Of a stretch of DNA of 64,000 bases, positions 1-6,891 are shown piece by piece (within the stretch, counting starts at the first letter, position 1; every line of letters begins with the position of its first letter). The translations under genes were made by a program, and so were the position numbers. The stretch is from assembly GCF_002090075.1 (NCBI RefSeq), contig NZ_BBRI01000002.1, positions 868,001 through 932,000 on the forward strand. The letters run 5' to 3'. Source of the DNA: Demequina sp. NBRC 110052 (GTDB lineage: Bacteria; Actinomycetota; Actinomycetes; Actinomycetales; Demequinaceae). The notes beneath the pieces are model-generated. The model searched no databases. It had not been told where the DNA came from and saw nothing but the letters and a program-made list of their open reading frames with translations.

Positions 1-1560
1 GCCGAGCGGCGTGACCCGCGTGCGGTCGTACCACTGGTTGAACGCGGAGGCGAGCTCCTCGAGGTAGCGGGCCACGCGGTGCTGCTCGCGGAACTCGACG
101 GCCTGCGCGATGACGCGCGGGAAGTCGCCGAGCGCGCCGAGCAGCGCAGCCTCGCTCTCGTGCGTGAGGAGTGCGGCGTCGAAGCCGTCCTCGCGCGCGA
201 TGCCGTACTCCGCAGCGTTGCGCGCGACTCCCGCGGAGCGCGCGTGCGCGTACTGCACGTAGAACACGGGGTTCGCGTTGGTCGCGGAGGCGAGCAGGTC
301 GAGGTCGATATCGATCGACTGGTCCGTGCTGGAGCGCGACAGCGCGTACCTCGCAGCATCGACGCCCACGGCGTCCACGAGGTCCTCCATGGTCACGACC
401 GTGCCCGCACGCTTGGACATGCGCACCGGCTGGCCGTCCTTCACGAGGTTGACCATCTGGCCGATGATGACCTCGACGGACGCCGGATCGTAGCCGAGCG
501 CCGCGGCCGCGGCCTTGAGCCGCGCGATGTAGCCGTGGTGGTCGGCGCCGAGCAGGTAGACGCACAGGTCCGCACCGCGCTCGTGCTTGTCGCGGATGTA
601 CGCGATGTCACCGGCGATGTACGCCGCGTTGCCGTCCGACTTGATGACGACGCGGTCCTTCTCGTCGCCGTGGTCGGTCGACTTCAGCCACCACGCGCCC
701 TCGGACTCGTACAGGGCACCCGAGGCCTTGAGCTCATCGAGTGCACGCTCGACCTTGCCGCTGCTGTGCAGCGACTCCTCATGGAAGTAGACGTCGAACT
801 CGACGCCGAAGTCCTTCAGCGAGTCCTTGATCTCGTTGAACATGAGGCGCACGCCGCGCTCGCGGAAGAACTCGATGGCTTCGTCGCGCGGGCGCTCGAG
901 CGGGTCGCGGTCGCCCGCCTCCATGGCCTCGACCATGACCTCGTTCGCGATGTCCTGGATGTACTGGCCGCCGTAGCCGTTCTCGGGGGCGTCCTCACCC
1001 GCGACGACCGCATAGAGCGACTTCGCGAAGTTGTCGATCTGCGAGCCGTGGTCGTTGAAGTAGTACTCGCGGATCACGCGCGCGTCGTGGAACTCCATGA
1101 GACGCGCGAGCGAGTCGCCGACCGCGGCCCACCTGGTGCCGCCCAGGTGGATGGGACCCGTGGGGTTGGCGGAGACGAACTCGACGTTGACGACCTGGTC
1201 CTTGAGGCTGTCGCCGCGGCCGTACGCGCCGTTGGCGCGCACGATGGTGCGGGCCAGTTCCCCTGCCGCGCCCGCGGCCAGGCGGATGTTGATGAAGCCG
1301 GGACCCGCGACCTCGGCAGACTCGATGCCGTCGATCTCAGCGAGGCGTTCCACCAGCGTGGTCGCGAACTCGCGCGGGTTGGTGCCGGCCTTCTTCGCCA
1401 GCTGCATCGCGACGTTGGTGGCCCAGTCGCCGTGCTCGCGCTGGCGAGGTCGCTCCACCTTGACCTCGGGCACATCGAACGGGGACAGCTGGAAGTCGCT
1501 GTCGTCGATGCCGGCCAGGAGGGCGGCGCGGATGGTCTCGCTGAGCTGCTCGGGAGTCAC
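1..1560 (-). CDS. argS: Arginyl-tRNA synthetase (3' end outside window)
   Basis: Class I aminoacyl-tRNA synthetase that charges tRNA-Arg in the cytoplasm. The 520 codons visible begin at a GTG (1558-1560, minus strand) and run off the left edge, so the end of the anticodon-binding domain is missing. The N-terminal additional domain (about 1-100) is followed by the ArgS form of the HIGH motif, NPTGPIHLGG near residue 137, and the KMSKS-type loop RMSKRAGT near residue 380. The start is supported by a TAGACT -10 element six nucleotides upstream, which would make the message leaderless. A tRNA-Arg(CCG) gene lies 1.5 kb away, but nothing visible links the two. Identification is secure. Confidence 0.96.
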   Translation of the reverse strand, partial: MTPEQLSETIRAALLAGIDDSDFQLSPFDVPEVKVERPRQREHGDWATNVAMQLAKKAGTNPREFATTLVERLAEIDGIESAEVAGPGFINIRLAAGAAGELARTIVRANGAYGRGDSLKDQVVNVEFVSANPTGPIHLGGTRWAAVGDSLARLMEFHDARVIREYYFNDHGSQIDNFAKSLYAVVAGEDAPENGYGGQYIQDIANEVMVEAMEAGDRDPLERPRDEAIEFFRERGVRLMFNEIKDSLKDFGVEFDVYFHEESLHSSGKVERALDELKASGALYESEGAWWLKSTDHGDEKDRVVIKSDGNAAYIAGDIAYIRDKHERGADLCVYLLGADHHGYIARLKAAAAALGYDPASVEVIIGQMVNLVKDGQPVRMSKRAGTVVTMEDLVDAVGVDAARYALSRSSTDQSIDIDLDLLASATNANPVFYVQYAHARSAGVARNAAEYGIAREDGFDAALLTHESEAALLGALGDFPRVIAQAVEFREQHRVARYLEELASAFNQWYDRTRVTPLG

Positions 1561-1566
1561 CCGTCG

Positions 1567-1572
1567 AGTCTA
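1567..1572 (-). promoter_or_regulatory. -10 element of argS (leaderless)
   Basis: TAGACT on the minus strand, six nucleotides before the GTG start of argS. It fits the TANNNT pattern placed 6-8 nt before many starts in this window. Confidence 0.5.
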
Positions 1573-1594
1573 TCGGCGGTTGAGCGGGGGTACG

Positions 1595-1604
1595 CGCCCG
1601 ACGC
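1595..1604. repeat. Intergenic decamer CGCCCGACGC, first of nine noncoding copies
   Basis: The exact decamer CGCCCGACGC (or its complement GCGTCGGGCG) is seen in spacers at 1595-1604, 3167-3176, 15833-15842, 16058-16067, 17064-17073, 40611-40620, 42521-42530, 44074-44083 and 47019-47028. Two further copies lie inside genes, at 35464-35473 and 58201-58210. Spacers are only a small part of the sequence, so the distribution looks strongly biased. Function unknown. Confidence 0.7.
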
Positions 1605-1624
1605 TGGGGCTGGCGGAAGCGGGG

Positions 1625-1648
1625 GCCCGGCCGACGATGGGGCCGGGC
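1625..1648 (-). terminator. Hairpin after the small lipoprotein gene
   Basis: GCCCGGCC (1625-1632) and GGCCGGGC (1641-1648) form a perfect 8-bp stem with an 8-nt loop, about 18 bp past the lipoprotein stop. There is no U-tract, as is usual in high-GC actinobacteria. Confidence 0.5.
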
Positions 1649-1665
1649 GGCGGGCGCTGCGGCGG

Positions 1666-2034
1666 CTACAGCGTCGGTCCTGTCCAGCGCACGGCAACGA
1701 CGTCGCACTGGACGGGGAAGGACTCGGCGCAGGCCTCGGTCCAGACCTCCACCTCGGCGCCAAGCACGATCTCAGAGGCGTCGACGGACACGCCCTCGGG
1801 GCCGATCACCTCGACGCTGTCATCGACCCAGAACAGCGTGCCCAGGAAGTACTCATAGCCCGCATCGGGGACGAAGGACAGCACCGTCACACCGTCCGAG
1901 GTGGAGACCTCCCCCACGGTGCCGACCGCGTCGGGCTGGCGCGAGGGAAGCGCCGCCTCGCATCCGGCGAGCAGCGTCGCGCCGAGAGTGACGGCGGCAA
2001 GCGCCGCGAGGATGCGGGCGGGCGAGGTTCTCAT
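1666..2034 (-). CDS. Small secreted lipoprotein, function unknown
   Basis: A 122-residue protein with a classic lipoprotein signal: Arg near the N-terminus, a hydrophobic stretch (residues 8-21) and the lipobox LLAGC with lipidated Cys25. It should be anchored on the outer face of the membrane. The mature part of about 98 residues is acidic and beta-rich by eye, with two further Cys near the C-terminus (TEAC and VQCD) that could form a disulfide. I do not recognise the family. A TATGGT -10 element sits six nucleotides before the ATG. The plus-strand hydrolase starts 65 bp away in the opposite direction, so the two promoters share this short gap. Confidence 0.75.
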   Translation of the reverse strand: MRTSPARILAALAAVTLGATLLAGCEAALPSRQPDAVGTVGEVSTSDGVTVLSFVPDAGYEYFLGTLFWVDDSVEVIGPEGVSVDASEIVLGAEVEVWTEACAESFPVQCDVVAVRWTGPTL

Positions 2035-2040
2035 GGCTCG

Positions 2041-2046
2041 ACCATA
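2041..2046 (-). promoter_or_regulatory. -10 element of the lipoprotein gene
   Basis: TATGGT on the minus strand, six nucleotides before the ATG at 2034. It is consistent with a leaderless transcript. Confidence 0.45.
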
Positions 2047-2085
2047 CGTCGTGGTGCGTCGCCGTTCGCGGCGGCGCGGACTGGC

Positions 2086-2091
2086 TAGGGT
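2086..2091 (+). promoter_or_regulatory. -10 element of the alpha/beta hydrolase gene
   Basis: TAGGGT, seven nucleotides before the ATG at 2099. A GAGGAG also lies here but is only one base from the ATG, too close to work as a ribosome site, so leaderless initiation fits better. Confidence 0.5.
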
Positions 2092-2098
2092 GAGGAGA

Positions 2099-2947
2099 AT
2101 GAGCCCTGCGCCGACGGTGAGCGAACTCGAGGTCCCTGGCCCTGACGTACCAGTCCCGTGCCGCCTCTACTCTCCTCACGGTGAACCGGAGGGCTCCCTG
2201 GTGTGGGCGCACGGCGGCGCGTTCGCGTGGGGCGACCTCGACATGCCGGAGGCGCACGCGGTCTCGAGCTGGCTCGCCGCACATGGGTGGCTCGTGCTGT
2301 CAGTCGACTACCGGCTCGCGCCCGAGCCGCCGACGTCCGTCCCCTCGCGCCCGCCGGGCGGGCACCCCTTCCCGGCGGCCCATCGCGATGTGATCGCCGC
2401 GTTCGACTGGATGGTCGCGCGAGCGCGGGAGCACGGCATCGACCGGGTGTTCCTGGGCGGCGCGAGCGCGGGCGCCAATCTCGCCGCGGGAGCCGCGACG
2501 GCCCTGCGCGATCGGGGCGCGGCGACGCCCGCTGGGCTCGTGCTCGCCTATCCCCTGCTCCACGCGGCGATCCCCGCACCCGCACCCGCGACGGCGCCGG
2601 ACCTCGAGGACATCCCTCGTGACCGCGCGTTCCCGCCTGAATTGGTCCGTGCGTTCAACCTCAACTACGTGGCCGACGACGAATCGCTGCTGACGGATCC
2701 GCGCGTGTACCCGGGCGAGGGCGACGTCGCGGGCCTGCCGCCGACGATCATCGTCAACTCGCAGTGGGACGATCTCAGGCCCTCGGGCGAGCGCTTCGCG
2801 GAGCAGCTCGAGGCAGCGGGAGTGCCCGTCGAGTGCTCGTTCGAGCCGGACACGTTCCACGGGCATCTCGATGTGCCGGAGGGCGAGGGGTTCGCACGGA
2901 CGCTCGCGACGTTCCTGGTCTGGCTGCGCGCTGGCGCGTCGCGCTGA
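2099..2947 (+). CDS. Alpha/beta hydrolase (HSL / arylacetamide deacetylase type)
   Basis: A 282-residue cytoplasmic esterase-like enzyme. The oxyanion-hole motif HGGAF is at residues 38-42, followed by DYRLAPE, a family signature. The nucleophile elbow is GASAG with Ser123. The likely acid lies in QWDDLRPSG and the His in TFHGHLD near the C-terminus, so the catalytic triad looks complete. The substrate cannot be read from sequence; family members hydrolyse short-chain esters. The reading frame stays open upstream to 1901, but that extension would overlap the divergent lipoprotein gene. I chose the ATG at 2099 because of the -10 element just before it. Confidence 0.88.
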   Translation: MSPAPTVSELEVPGPDVPVPCRLYSPHGEPEGSLVWAHGGAFAWGDLDMPEAHAVSSWLAAHGWLVLSVDYRLAPEPPTSVPSRPPGGHPFPAAHRDVIAAFDWMVARAREHGIDRVFLGGASAGANLAAGAATALRDRGAATPAGLVLAYPLLHAAIPAPAPATAPDLEDIPRDRAFPPELVRAFNLNYVADDESLLTDPRVYPGEGDVAGLPPTIIVNSQWDDLRPSGERFAEQLEAAGVPVECSFEPDTFHGHLDVPEGEGFARTLATFLVWLRAGASR

Positions 2948-3016
2948 CGCCACCTGAGGCCACCGATCAGGCGGCCCCAGGACTGATATCCTCTACCAGC
3001 CGCATCCGTGCGGCGG

Positions 3017-3089
3017 GCCCCCGTAGCTCAGCGGATAGAGCGCCGGTTTCCGGTACCGTAGGTCGCAGGTTCGACTCCTGTCGGGGGCA
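3017..3089 (+). tRNA. tRNA-Arg (anticodon CCG)
   Basis: A 73-nt cloverleaf: acceptor stem GCCCCCG/CGGGGGC, D-arm GCTC/GAGC, anticodon loop TTCCGGT with CCG at positions 34-36, and T-arm GCAGG-TTCGACT-CCTGT. The outermost anticodon-stem pair is a C-T mismatch. The 3' CCA is not encoded. It reads CGG codons, which are common in this GC-rich genome. A strong hairpin follows 33 bp downstream. Confidence 0.95.
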
Positions 3090-3122
3090 CTTCGCGAGAT
3101 ATCGCGATGGCTCGCGCCACAG

Positions 3123-3150
3123 AGGCTCCTCCTGAGAGGGAGGAGCCTTT
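3123..3150 (+). terminator. Terminator after tRNA-Arg
   Basis: AGGCTCCTCC (3123-3132) pairs perfectly with GGAGGAGCCT (3139-3148) around a 6-nt loop, followed by TT. This is a 10-bp rho-independent style hairpin. Confidence 0.75.
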
Positions 3151-3208
3151 GGCGTCTCCGGGGACACGCCCGACGCGGCGGCCGCCCAGGTGCGCAAGGA
3201 GACGACGA

Positions 3209-3234
3209 AGGGGCGGGCCCGTGGGCCCGCCCCT
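3209..3234. terminator. GC-rich hairpin, probably ending the doxX transcript
   Basis: AGGGGCGGGCCC and GGGCCCGCCCCT form a near-perfect long stem. It lies about 35 bp past the doxX stop on the minus strand and, being symmetric, could also back up the tRNA terminator on the plus strand. Confidence 0.6.
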
Positions 3235-3267
3235 ATCGCCTCGCACCGACCGGGTGCGGCTCCCGGA

Positions 3268-3687
3268 TCAGCCGAGCGTGATGGCCGATCCGGTGATCGT
3301 GAGGCCCATGTCAGCGCCGGTCACGGCGAACAGCAGGAACAGCGCGAGGGCACCGCCGATGAGCCCGAGGTTCTTGTTGAAGGAGATCTGCTCGGTCTGC
3401 TTGGCCTGGGCGTCCTCCTCCTTCCAGTGCGCGTGCATGAACAGGCTGATCGGGATCAGCGTCACGGCGATGAGGAGCGCACCGAGGTCGCCCCAGACGC
3501 CGAGCACGATCATGACGGCGCCGATGCCCATGGCCGCACCTGAGGCGATCACGCCCGCCTTGCCGCCGGGCGCGCCCTTGAAGGTGGCGTACTGCGCCAT
3601 GGCGTTCGCCTGGGTGAGGTGGCCGATGGCCGAGAAGATGAAGATGAGCGCGAACAGGATGCGCGCGACGAGGAAGACGATGTCCAT
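3268..3687 (-). CDS. DoxX family membrane protein
   Basis: A 139-residue protein with four predicted membrane segments (about residues 1-22, 45-65, 68-88 and 112-132) and the early family signature RILFALIFIFSAIGHL. DoxX proteins sit in the cytoplasmic membrane. Relatives include quinone- and thiol-stress responsive proteins, but the biochemical role here is unknown. The ATG is preceded by GGAG at good spacing. Upstream is an unusually AT-rich control region with a strong promoter and two identical-core palindromes (separate entry), pointing to control by a MarR-type repressor. No regulator gene is adjacent. A GC hairpin follows the stop. Confidence 0.88.
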   Translation of the reverse strand: MDIVFLVARILFALIFIFSAIGHLTQANAMAQYATFKGAPGGKAGVIASGAAMGIGAVMIVLGVWGDLGALLIAVTLIPISLFMHAHWKEEDAQAKQTEQISFNKNLGLIGGALALFLLFAVTGADMGLTITGSAITLG

Positions 3688-3703
3688 GACTGCTCCAGAG
3701 ATA

Positions 3704-3756
3704 TTGATGGTTCAAGTAACTCGAGGAACATTACTCAGCATTAGTTGAACTGTCAA
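3704..3756 (-). promoter_or_regulatory. doxX promoter with two TTGA-N4-TCAA operators
   Basis: On the minus strand, TTGACA (3756-3751), a 17-bp spacer and TAATGT (3733-3728) make a near-consensus vegetative promoter. Two palindromes of the form TTGA-N4-TCAA lie at 3745-3756, covering the -35 hexamer, and at 3704-3715, just downstream of the expected start point. Their centres are 41 bp apart. Such short inverted repeats placed over and after a promoter are typical of MarR-family repression; the regulator is an inference. Confidence 0.7.
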
Positions 3757-3812
3757 CGATGCATGCGGCGCGCGACGCAACCGACCCCTCGCCTCCCGGA
3801 CATTTCGGACCC

Positions 3813-3818
3813 TACGAT
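3813..3818 (+). promoter_or_regulatory. -10 element of the patatin gene
   Basis: TACGAT six nucleotides before the ATG at 3825, another apparent leaderless start. Confidence 0.5.
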
Positions 3819-3824
3819 GGCGGC

Positions 3825-4841
3825 ATGAGCGATCGGGGGGACCTGCGGTACGAGCCACGGCTCGGCCTCGCCTTGGGAGGCGGAGGCGCGCTCGGAGCCG
3901 CGCACGTGGGCGTGCTCCAGGTGCTCCACGAACGAGAGATCTGCCCCGACATCGTCGCCGGCACGTCCGCCGGCTCCGTGATCGGAGCCGCGTATGCCGC
4001 GGGCCTCGACCCCTACCGACTCGAAGAGCTCGTGCTCGCCGCTGACTGGGGCGACTTCGGCACCTTCTCCTTCAGTCCGGGCCTGGGCCTGCTGGACACC
4101 GAGGGCCTGCGCCGCACAGTCGAGCAGATCGCCGGCGGAGACACCCTCATCGAGGACCTGCCGATCCCCTACGCCGCCGTCGCGACCGATCTCACCACGG
4201 GAGCCGCCGTGCTCCTCGACCGCGGCTCCCTCACCGACGCGATGCGCGCCTCGATCGCGGTGCCCGGCCTGTTCCGGCCGCAGCGGCTCGACGGCCACGT
4301 GCTCGTGGACGGCGGCGTCGTCCAGAACCTCCCCCTCCAGGCGGCGTTCACGCTCGGTGCGCGGCACGTCATCGGCGTGCGTCTCGCGGCCGAGTGGGAC
4401 GCCGTGCCGCAGTACCGCACAGGGCTCGAGGTGCACGAGTACGAGATCCGCGCGGACGTCACGGTGATCCGACCGCGCATCGGCCACCGCTCGCAATGGG
4501 TCGCGCGCGACATCCCTGGACTCATCGAGCTGGGACGCGAGGCGGCCGAGCTCGCCTTGGCCGACTACCCCGTGGTGCACCCGGCGCCGCGCAGCGAGGC
4601 ACAGGCGGTCACCGCACGCGCGGCCGCAGACGAGGCCCGGGAGGCGCCCGCGAGCCCTCTGGATGCGGTGCGCAGGCAGTTGCGGGCGCGAGCCGCGTCA
4701 GCTCTGGGCGACGGCACACGCCGCGCGTCGGGTCTGACGTCGGAGGCGGCGGAACTGTTCAGGCGGCGAGATCGCCGAGATCGGAGCAGCTCAGGCGACT
4801 CTGGCGGCCCGAACGGACGCGACACCTTCGGCACCCACTGA
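3825..4841 (+). CDS. Patatin-like phospholipase (RssA family)
   Basis: A 338-residue putative acyl hydrolase. The patatin oxyanion loop is the glycine-rich GLALGGGGALGAAHVG (residues 13-28). The nucleophile motif is GTSAG with Ser48, and the catalytic dyad partner is Asp162 in VDGGV, so both active-site residues are present. The fold ends near residue 240. The last 90 residues are Arg/Ala-rich, low in hydrophobics and probably disordered. Lipid substrates are typical of the family, but the true substrate is unknown. The frame is open to 3759, but the ATG at 3825 is preferred because a -10 element lies directly before it. It converges with the carboxypeptidase gene. Confidence 0.9.
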   Translation: MSDRGDLRYEPRLGLALGGGGALGAAHVGVLQVLHEREICPDIVAGTSAGSVIGAAYAAGLDPYRLEELVLAADWGDFGTFSFSPGLGLLDTEGLRRTVEQIAGGDTLIEDLPIPYAAVATDLTTGAAVLLDRGSLTDAMRASIAVPGLFRPQRLDGHVLVDGGVVQNLPLQAAFTLGARHVIGVRLAAEWDAVPQYRTGLEVHEYEIRADVTVIRPRIGHRSQWVARDIPGLIELGREAAELALADYPVVHPAPRSEAQAVTARAAADEAREAPASPLDAVRRQLRARAASALGDGTRRASGLTSEAAELFRRRDRRDRSSSGDSGGPNGRDTFGTH

Positions 4842-4864
4842 CGACGTGGGGTGCGGGCAGTGGG

Positions 4865-5752
4865 TCAGTCGCTCGTGCCGTCGGCACCGTAGAAGCCGGA
4901 GCCGTAGAGGTCCATCGCGTCGGTCGCGGGCTCGTACTCCCAGTGCCACGGCTCCCACTTGCGCGTCTTCGCCCAGGCCGGGTTCACCCAGCCCCAGGTC
5001 TCCGCGTTGTTGTCGAGCCACCGCTTCGCCGCGCCGGAGTCGTCCGTGCCGCACAGGTCGAACGCGAGGCCCCATCCATGGACGGACGTGCCGGGCGTTG
5101 CCGCGAGGTAGCCGCGCGACCGCTTGGTCGCATACTGCTTGGCGAGCGAGCGGTAGCCCTCGCCCACGCACATGTCGCGACCGAACGCGACCTTGAAGGC
5201 AGCGTTCATCTCGGCCCACGCGACCGCAGCGTCGGCGCGGAGCTCGACGCCGGGGGCCACGTCGCACAGGGCCGATGCGGCGAGCTTGCCGTTCGAGCCC
5301 GAGAGATCGCCGGTGGGGTCGCAGTCGGGGAGGTACTGGCTGACGGTGTAGCGGTCCGAGACGGCGATCGCGCTCGCCACCTCATCCACAGTAGGTGCCG
5401 CGAGCGACGACTCGACGAGCTGCGGGCCACGGCCGAGCAGCGCGTGCGCGGTCGACGGAGCCTCGCCGACGATCACGCCGGGCACCTCCTCGACCGCCGA
5501 GGCGTAGGGGATCACGTTGCCCATGATCGGGTACACCAGCATCGCGAGGCCGAAGCCAGCGAGCACGCCACCACGAGTGAGGAAGGTGCGACGGCGGTGC
5601 GAGGTGCGCACGCGGATCTCCTGCGTCTCCTGCAGGCGCTTGTGCCTGCGGTAGCGCGGACGACCGTGCTCGGAGCTGTGCCGCTGAGGCGTCGTGGACG
5701 TGTCAGTGCGCACGCTCACATCGTTTTCCACGGGGTATCCCTCAGTAGCCAT
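4865..5752 (-). CDS. Membrane-anchored D-alanyl-D-alanine carboxypeptidase (VanY / peptidase M15B)
   Basis: A 295-residue cell-wall enzyme that should cleave the terminal D-Ala of peptidoglycan stem peptides outside the cell. A basic cytoplasmic tail (1-53) precedes one membrane segment (about 62-85) and a linker. The zinc-peptidase core follows at about 165-285. Metal-binding motif SVHGWGLAFD gives His225 and Asp232, and EPWHWE gives His270 and the catalytic Glu267 region; all ligands are present. Four Cys in the core (DCDP, ALCD, DMCV, LCGT) may form disulfides. The promoter region carries tandem GGTAAC repeats (5791-5819), a possible MtrA site. In actinobacteria MtrA commonly controls wall peptidases. 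Confidence 0.9.
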   Translation of the reverse strand: MATEGYPVENDVSVRTDTSTTPQRHSSEHGRPRYRRHKRLQETQEIRVRTSHRRRTFLTRGGVLAGFGLAMLVYPIMGNVIPYASAVEEVPGVIVGEAPSTAHALLGRGPQLVESSLAAPTVDEVASAIAVSDRYTVSQYLPDCDPTGDLSGSNGKLAASALCDVAPGVELRADAAVAWAEMNAAFKVAFGRDMCVGEGYRSLAKQYATKRSRGYLAATPGTSVHGWGLAFDLCGTDDSGAAKRWLDNNAETWGWVNPAWAKTRKWEPWHWEYEPATDAMDLYGSGFYGADGTSD

Positions 5753-5790
5753 CTAGATGAGCCCAACGATCAGCATCGGGCAGATGCTCC

Positions 5791-5819
5791 ATGGTAACCG
5801 AATGGTAACGACGGTCAAC
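5791..5819 (-). promoter_or_regulatory. Tandem GGTAAC repeats before the carboxypeptidase gene
   Basis: ATGGTAAC occurs at 5791-5798 and 5802-5809, exactly 11 bp apart, with a degenerate third unit CGGTCAAC ending near 5818. They lie 40-65 bp before the VanY start. Direct repeats with one-turn spacing are the usual binding pattern of OmpR-family regulators such as MtrA. Confidence 0.5.
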
Positions 5820-5856
5820 CGCAGACGAGAGGAATCCCACACCCGCAGGAGCCCCG

Positions 5857-6891
5857 TCAGCTCCGTTCGCGCGCGATCGAGTCGCGCACCTCGCCCACGA
5901 GCTCCTCGATGATGTCCTCGAGGAACAGCAGCCCGGCGGTCACCCCGTCGCGCTTCACCGAGGCGACGTGGGCGCCCGTCGAACGCATGCGTGCGAGCAC
6001 GTCCTCGATGTCCGCGTCGTGCTCCACGGACGGAAGATCGCGGACGCGCCAGGCCGGGATCGGGTCGTCCCGCTCGCCCGGGCGCGCATACAGCGCGTCC
6101 TTCATGTGGAGATAGCCGAGGCACACCCCGTCCTCCATCACCGGCAGACGCGAGAAGCCGCTCTCGGTCACGGCGCGCTCGAAATCATCGACGGTCACTC
6201 CGGACTGCACCGACGCCACCTGCGACATGGGCACCATGACGTCCGCCGCCACATGGTCCGAGAACTCGATCGCGCCCGTGAGCAGGCCCGCGGCGTCGGA
6301 CAGCGTGCCCTCCTCGCTCGAGCGCTCCACGATCGAGTGGACCTCGTCCGCGGTGAAGGCGCTCGTGACCTCATCCCTGGGCTGGATCCCGATGAGCCGC
6401 AGCACGGCGTTGGCCATCCAGTTCAGCGCGACGATGATCGGCTTGACACCACGTGCGATCCACACGAGCGGTGGTCCGAACACGAGCGCCGCGCGGTCGG
6501 GGCTCGACACGGCGGCGTTCTTGGGCACCATCTCGCCGACGACCACATGCAGGCCGACGATCACAAACAGCGCGATGGCCACGGCGACGACGTGGGCGGT
6601 CCCCTCCGGAAGCCCCCACGCATGCAGTGTCGGCTCCATGGCGTGTGCGAGCGCCGGCTCGGCCACCACACCCAGGCTGACCGAGCACACGGTGATGCCG
6701 AGCTGAGCGGTCGCGAGCATGAGCGACACGTTCTCCATCGCCCACAGCACGGTCGCGGCGGCGCGCGAGCCCTGCTCCGCGCGCGGCTCGATGCTGGAGC
6801 GGCGCGCCGAGATGACGGCGAACTCGGCGCCCACGAAGAAGGCGTTGGCGGCGAGCAGGCCGACGATCAGCAAGACCATGCCGGCGCTCAT
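5857..6891 (-). CDS. CNNM / TlyC-like membrane protein without CorC domain
   Basis: A 344-residue protein with an N-terminal CNNM (DUF21) membrane domain (about 1-185, three to four segments, containing ISARRSSIEPRAEQGSRAA and GEMVPKN) and a cytoplasmic CBS pair (about 205-330). The C-terminal CorC_HlyC domain found in its upstream partner is missing. The family is linked to magnesium/cobalt efflux and sensing; direct transport is inferred only. It overlaps the preceding, longer paralogue by 4 bp (ATGA), so the two are co-translated and probably form a hetero-oligomer. The ORF ends with an ordinary stop rather than a broken CorC domain. Confidence 0.88.
   Translation of the reverse strand: MSAGMVLLIVGLLAANAFFVGAEFAVISARRSSIEPRAEQGSRAAATVLWAMENVSLMLATAQLGITVCSVSLGVVAEPALAHAMEPTLHAWGLPEGTAHVVAVAIALFVIVGLHVVVGEMVPKNAAVSSPDRAALVFGPPLVWIARGVKPIIVALNWMANAVLRLIGIQPRDEVTSAFTADEVHSIVERSSEEGTLSDAAGLLTGAIEFSDHVAADVMVPMSQVASVQSGVTVDDFERAVTESGFSRLPVMEDGVCLGYLHMKDALYARPGERDDPIPAWRVRDLPSVEHDADIEDVLARMRSTGAHVASVKRDGVTAGLLFLEDIIEELVGEVRDSIARERS

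Noticed and set aside
3017..3089. tRNA-Arg as a phage or island attachment site
   Set aside because: No integrase, direct repeat of the tRNA 3' end, or foreign-looking composition follows; a terminator and a host DoxX gene do.
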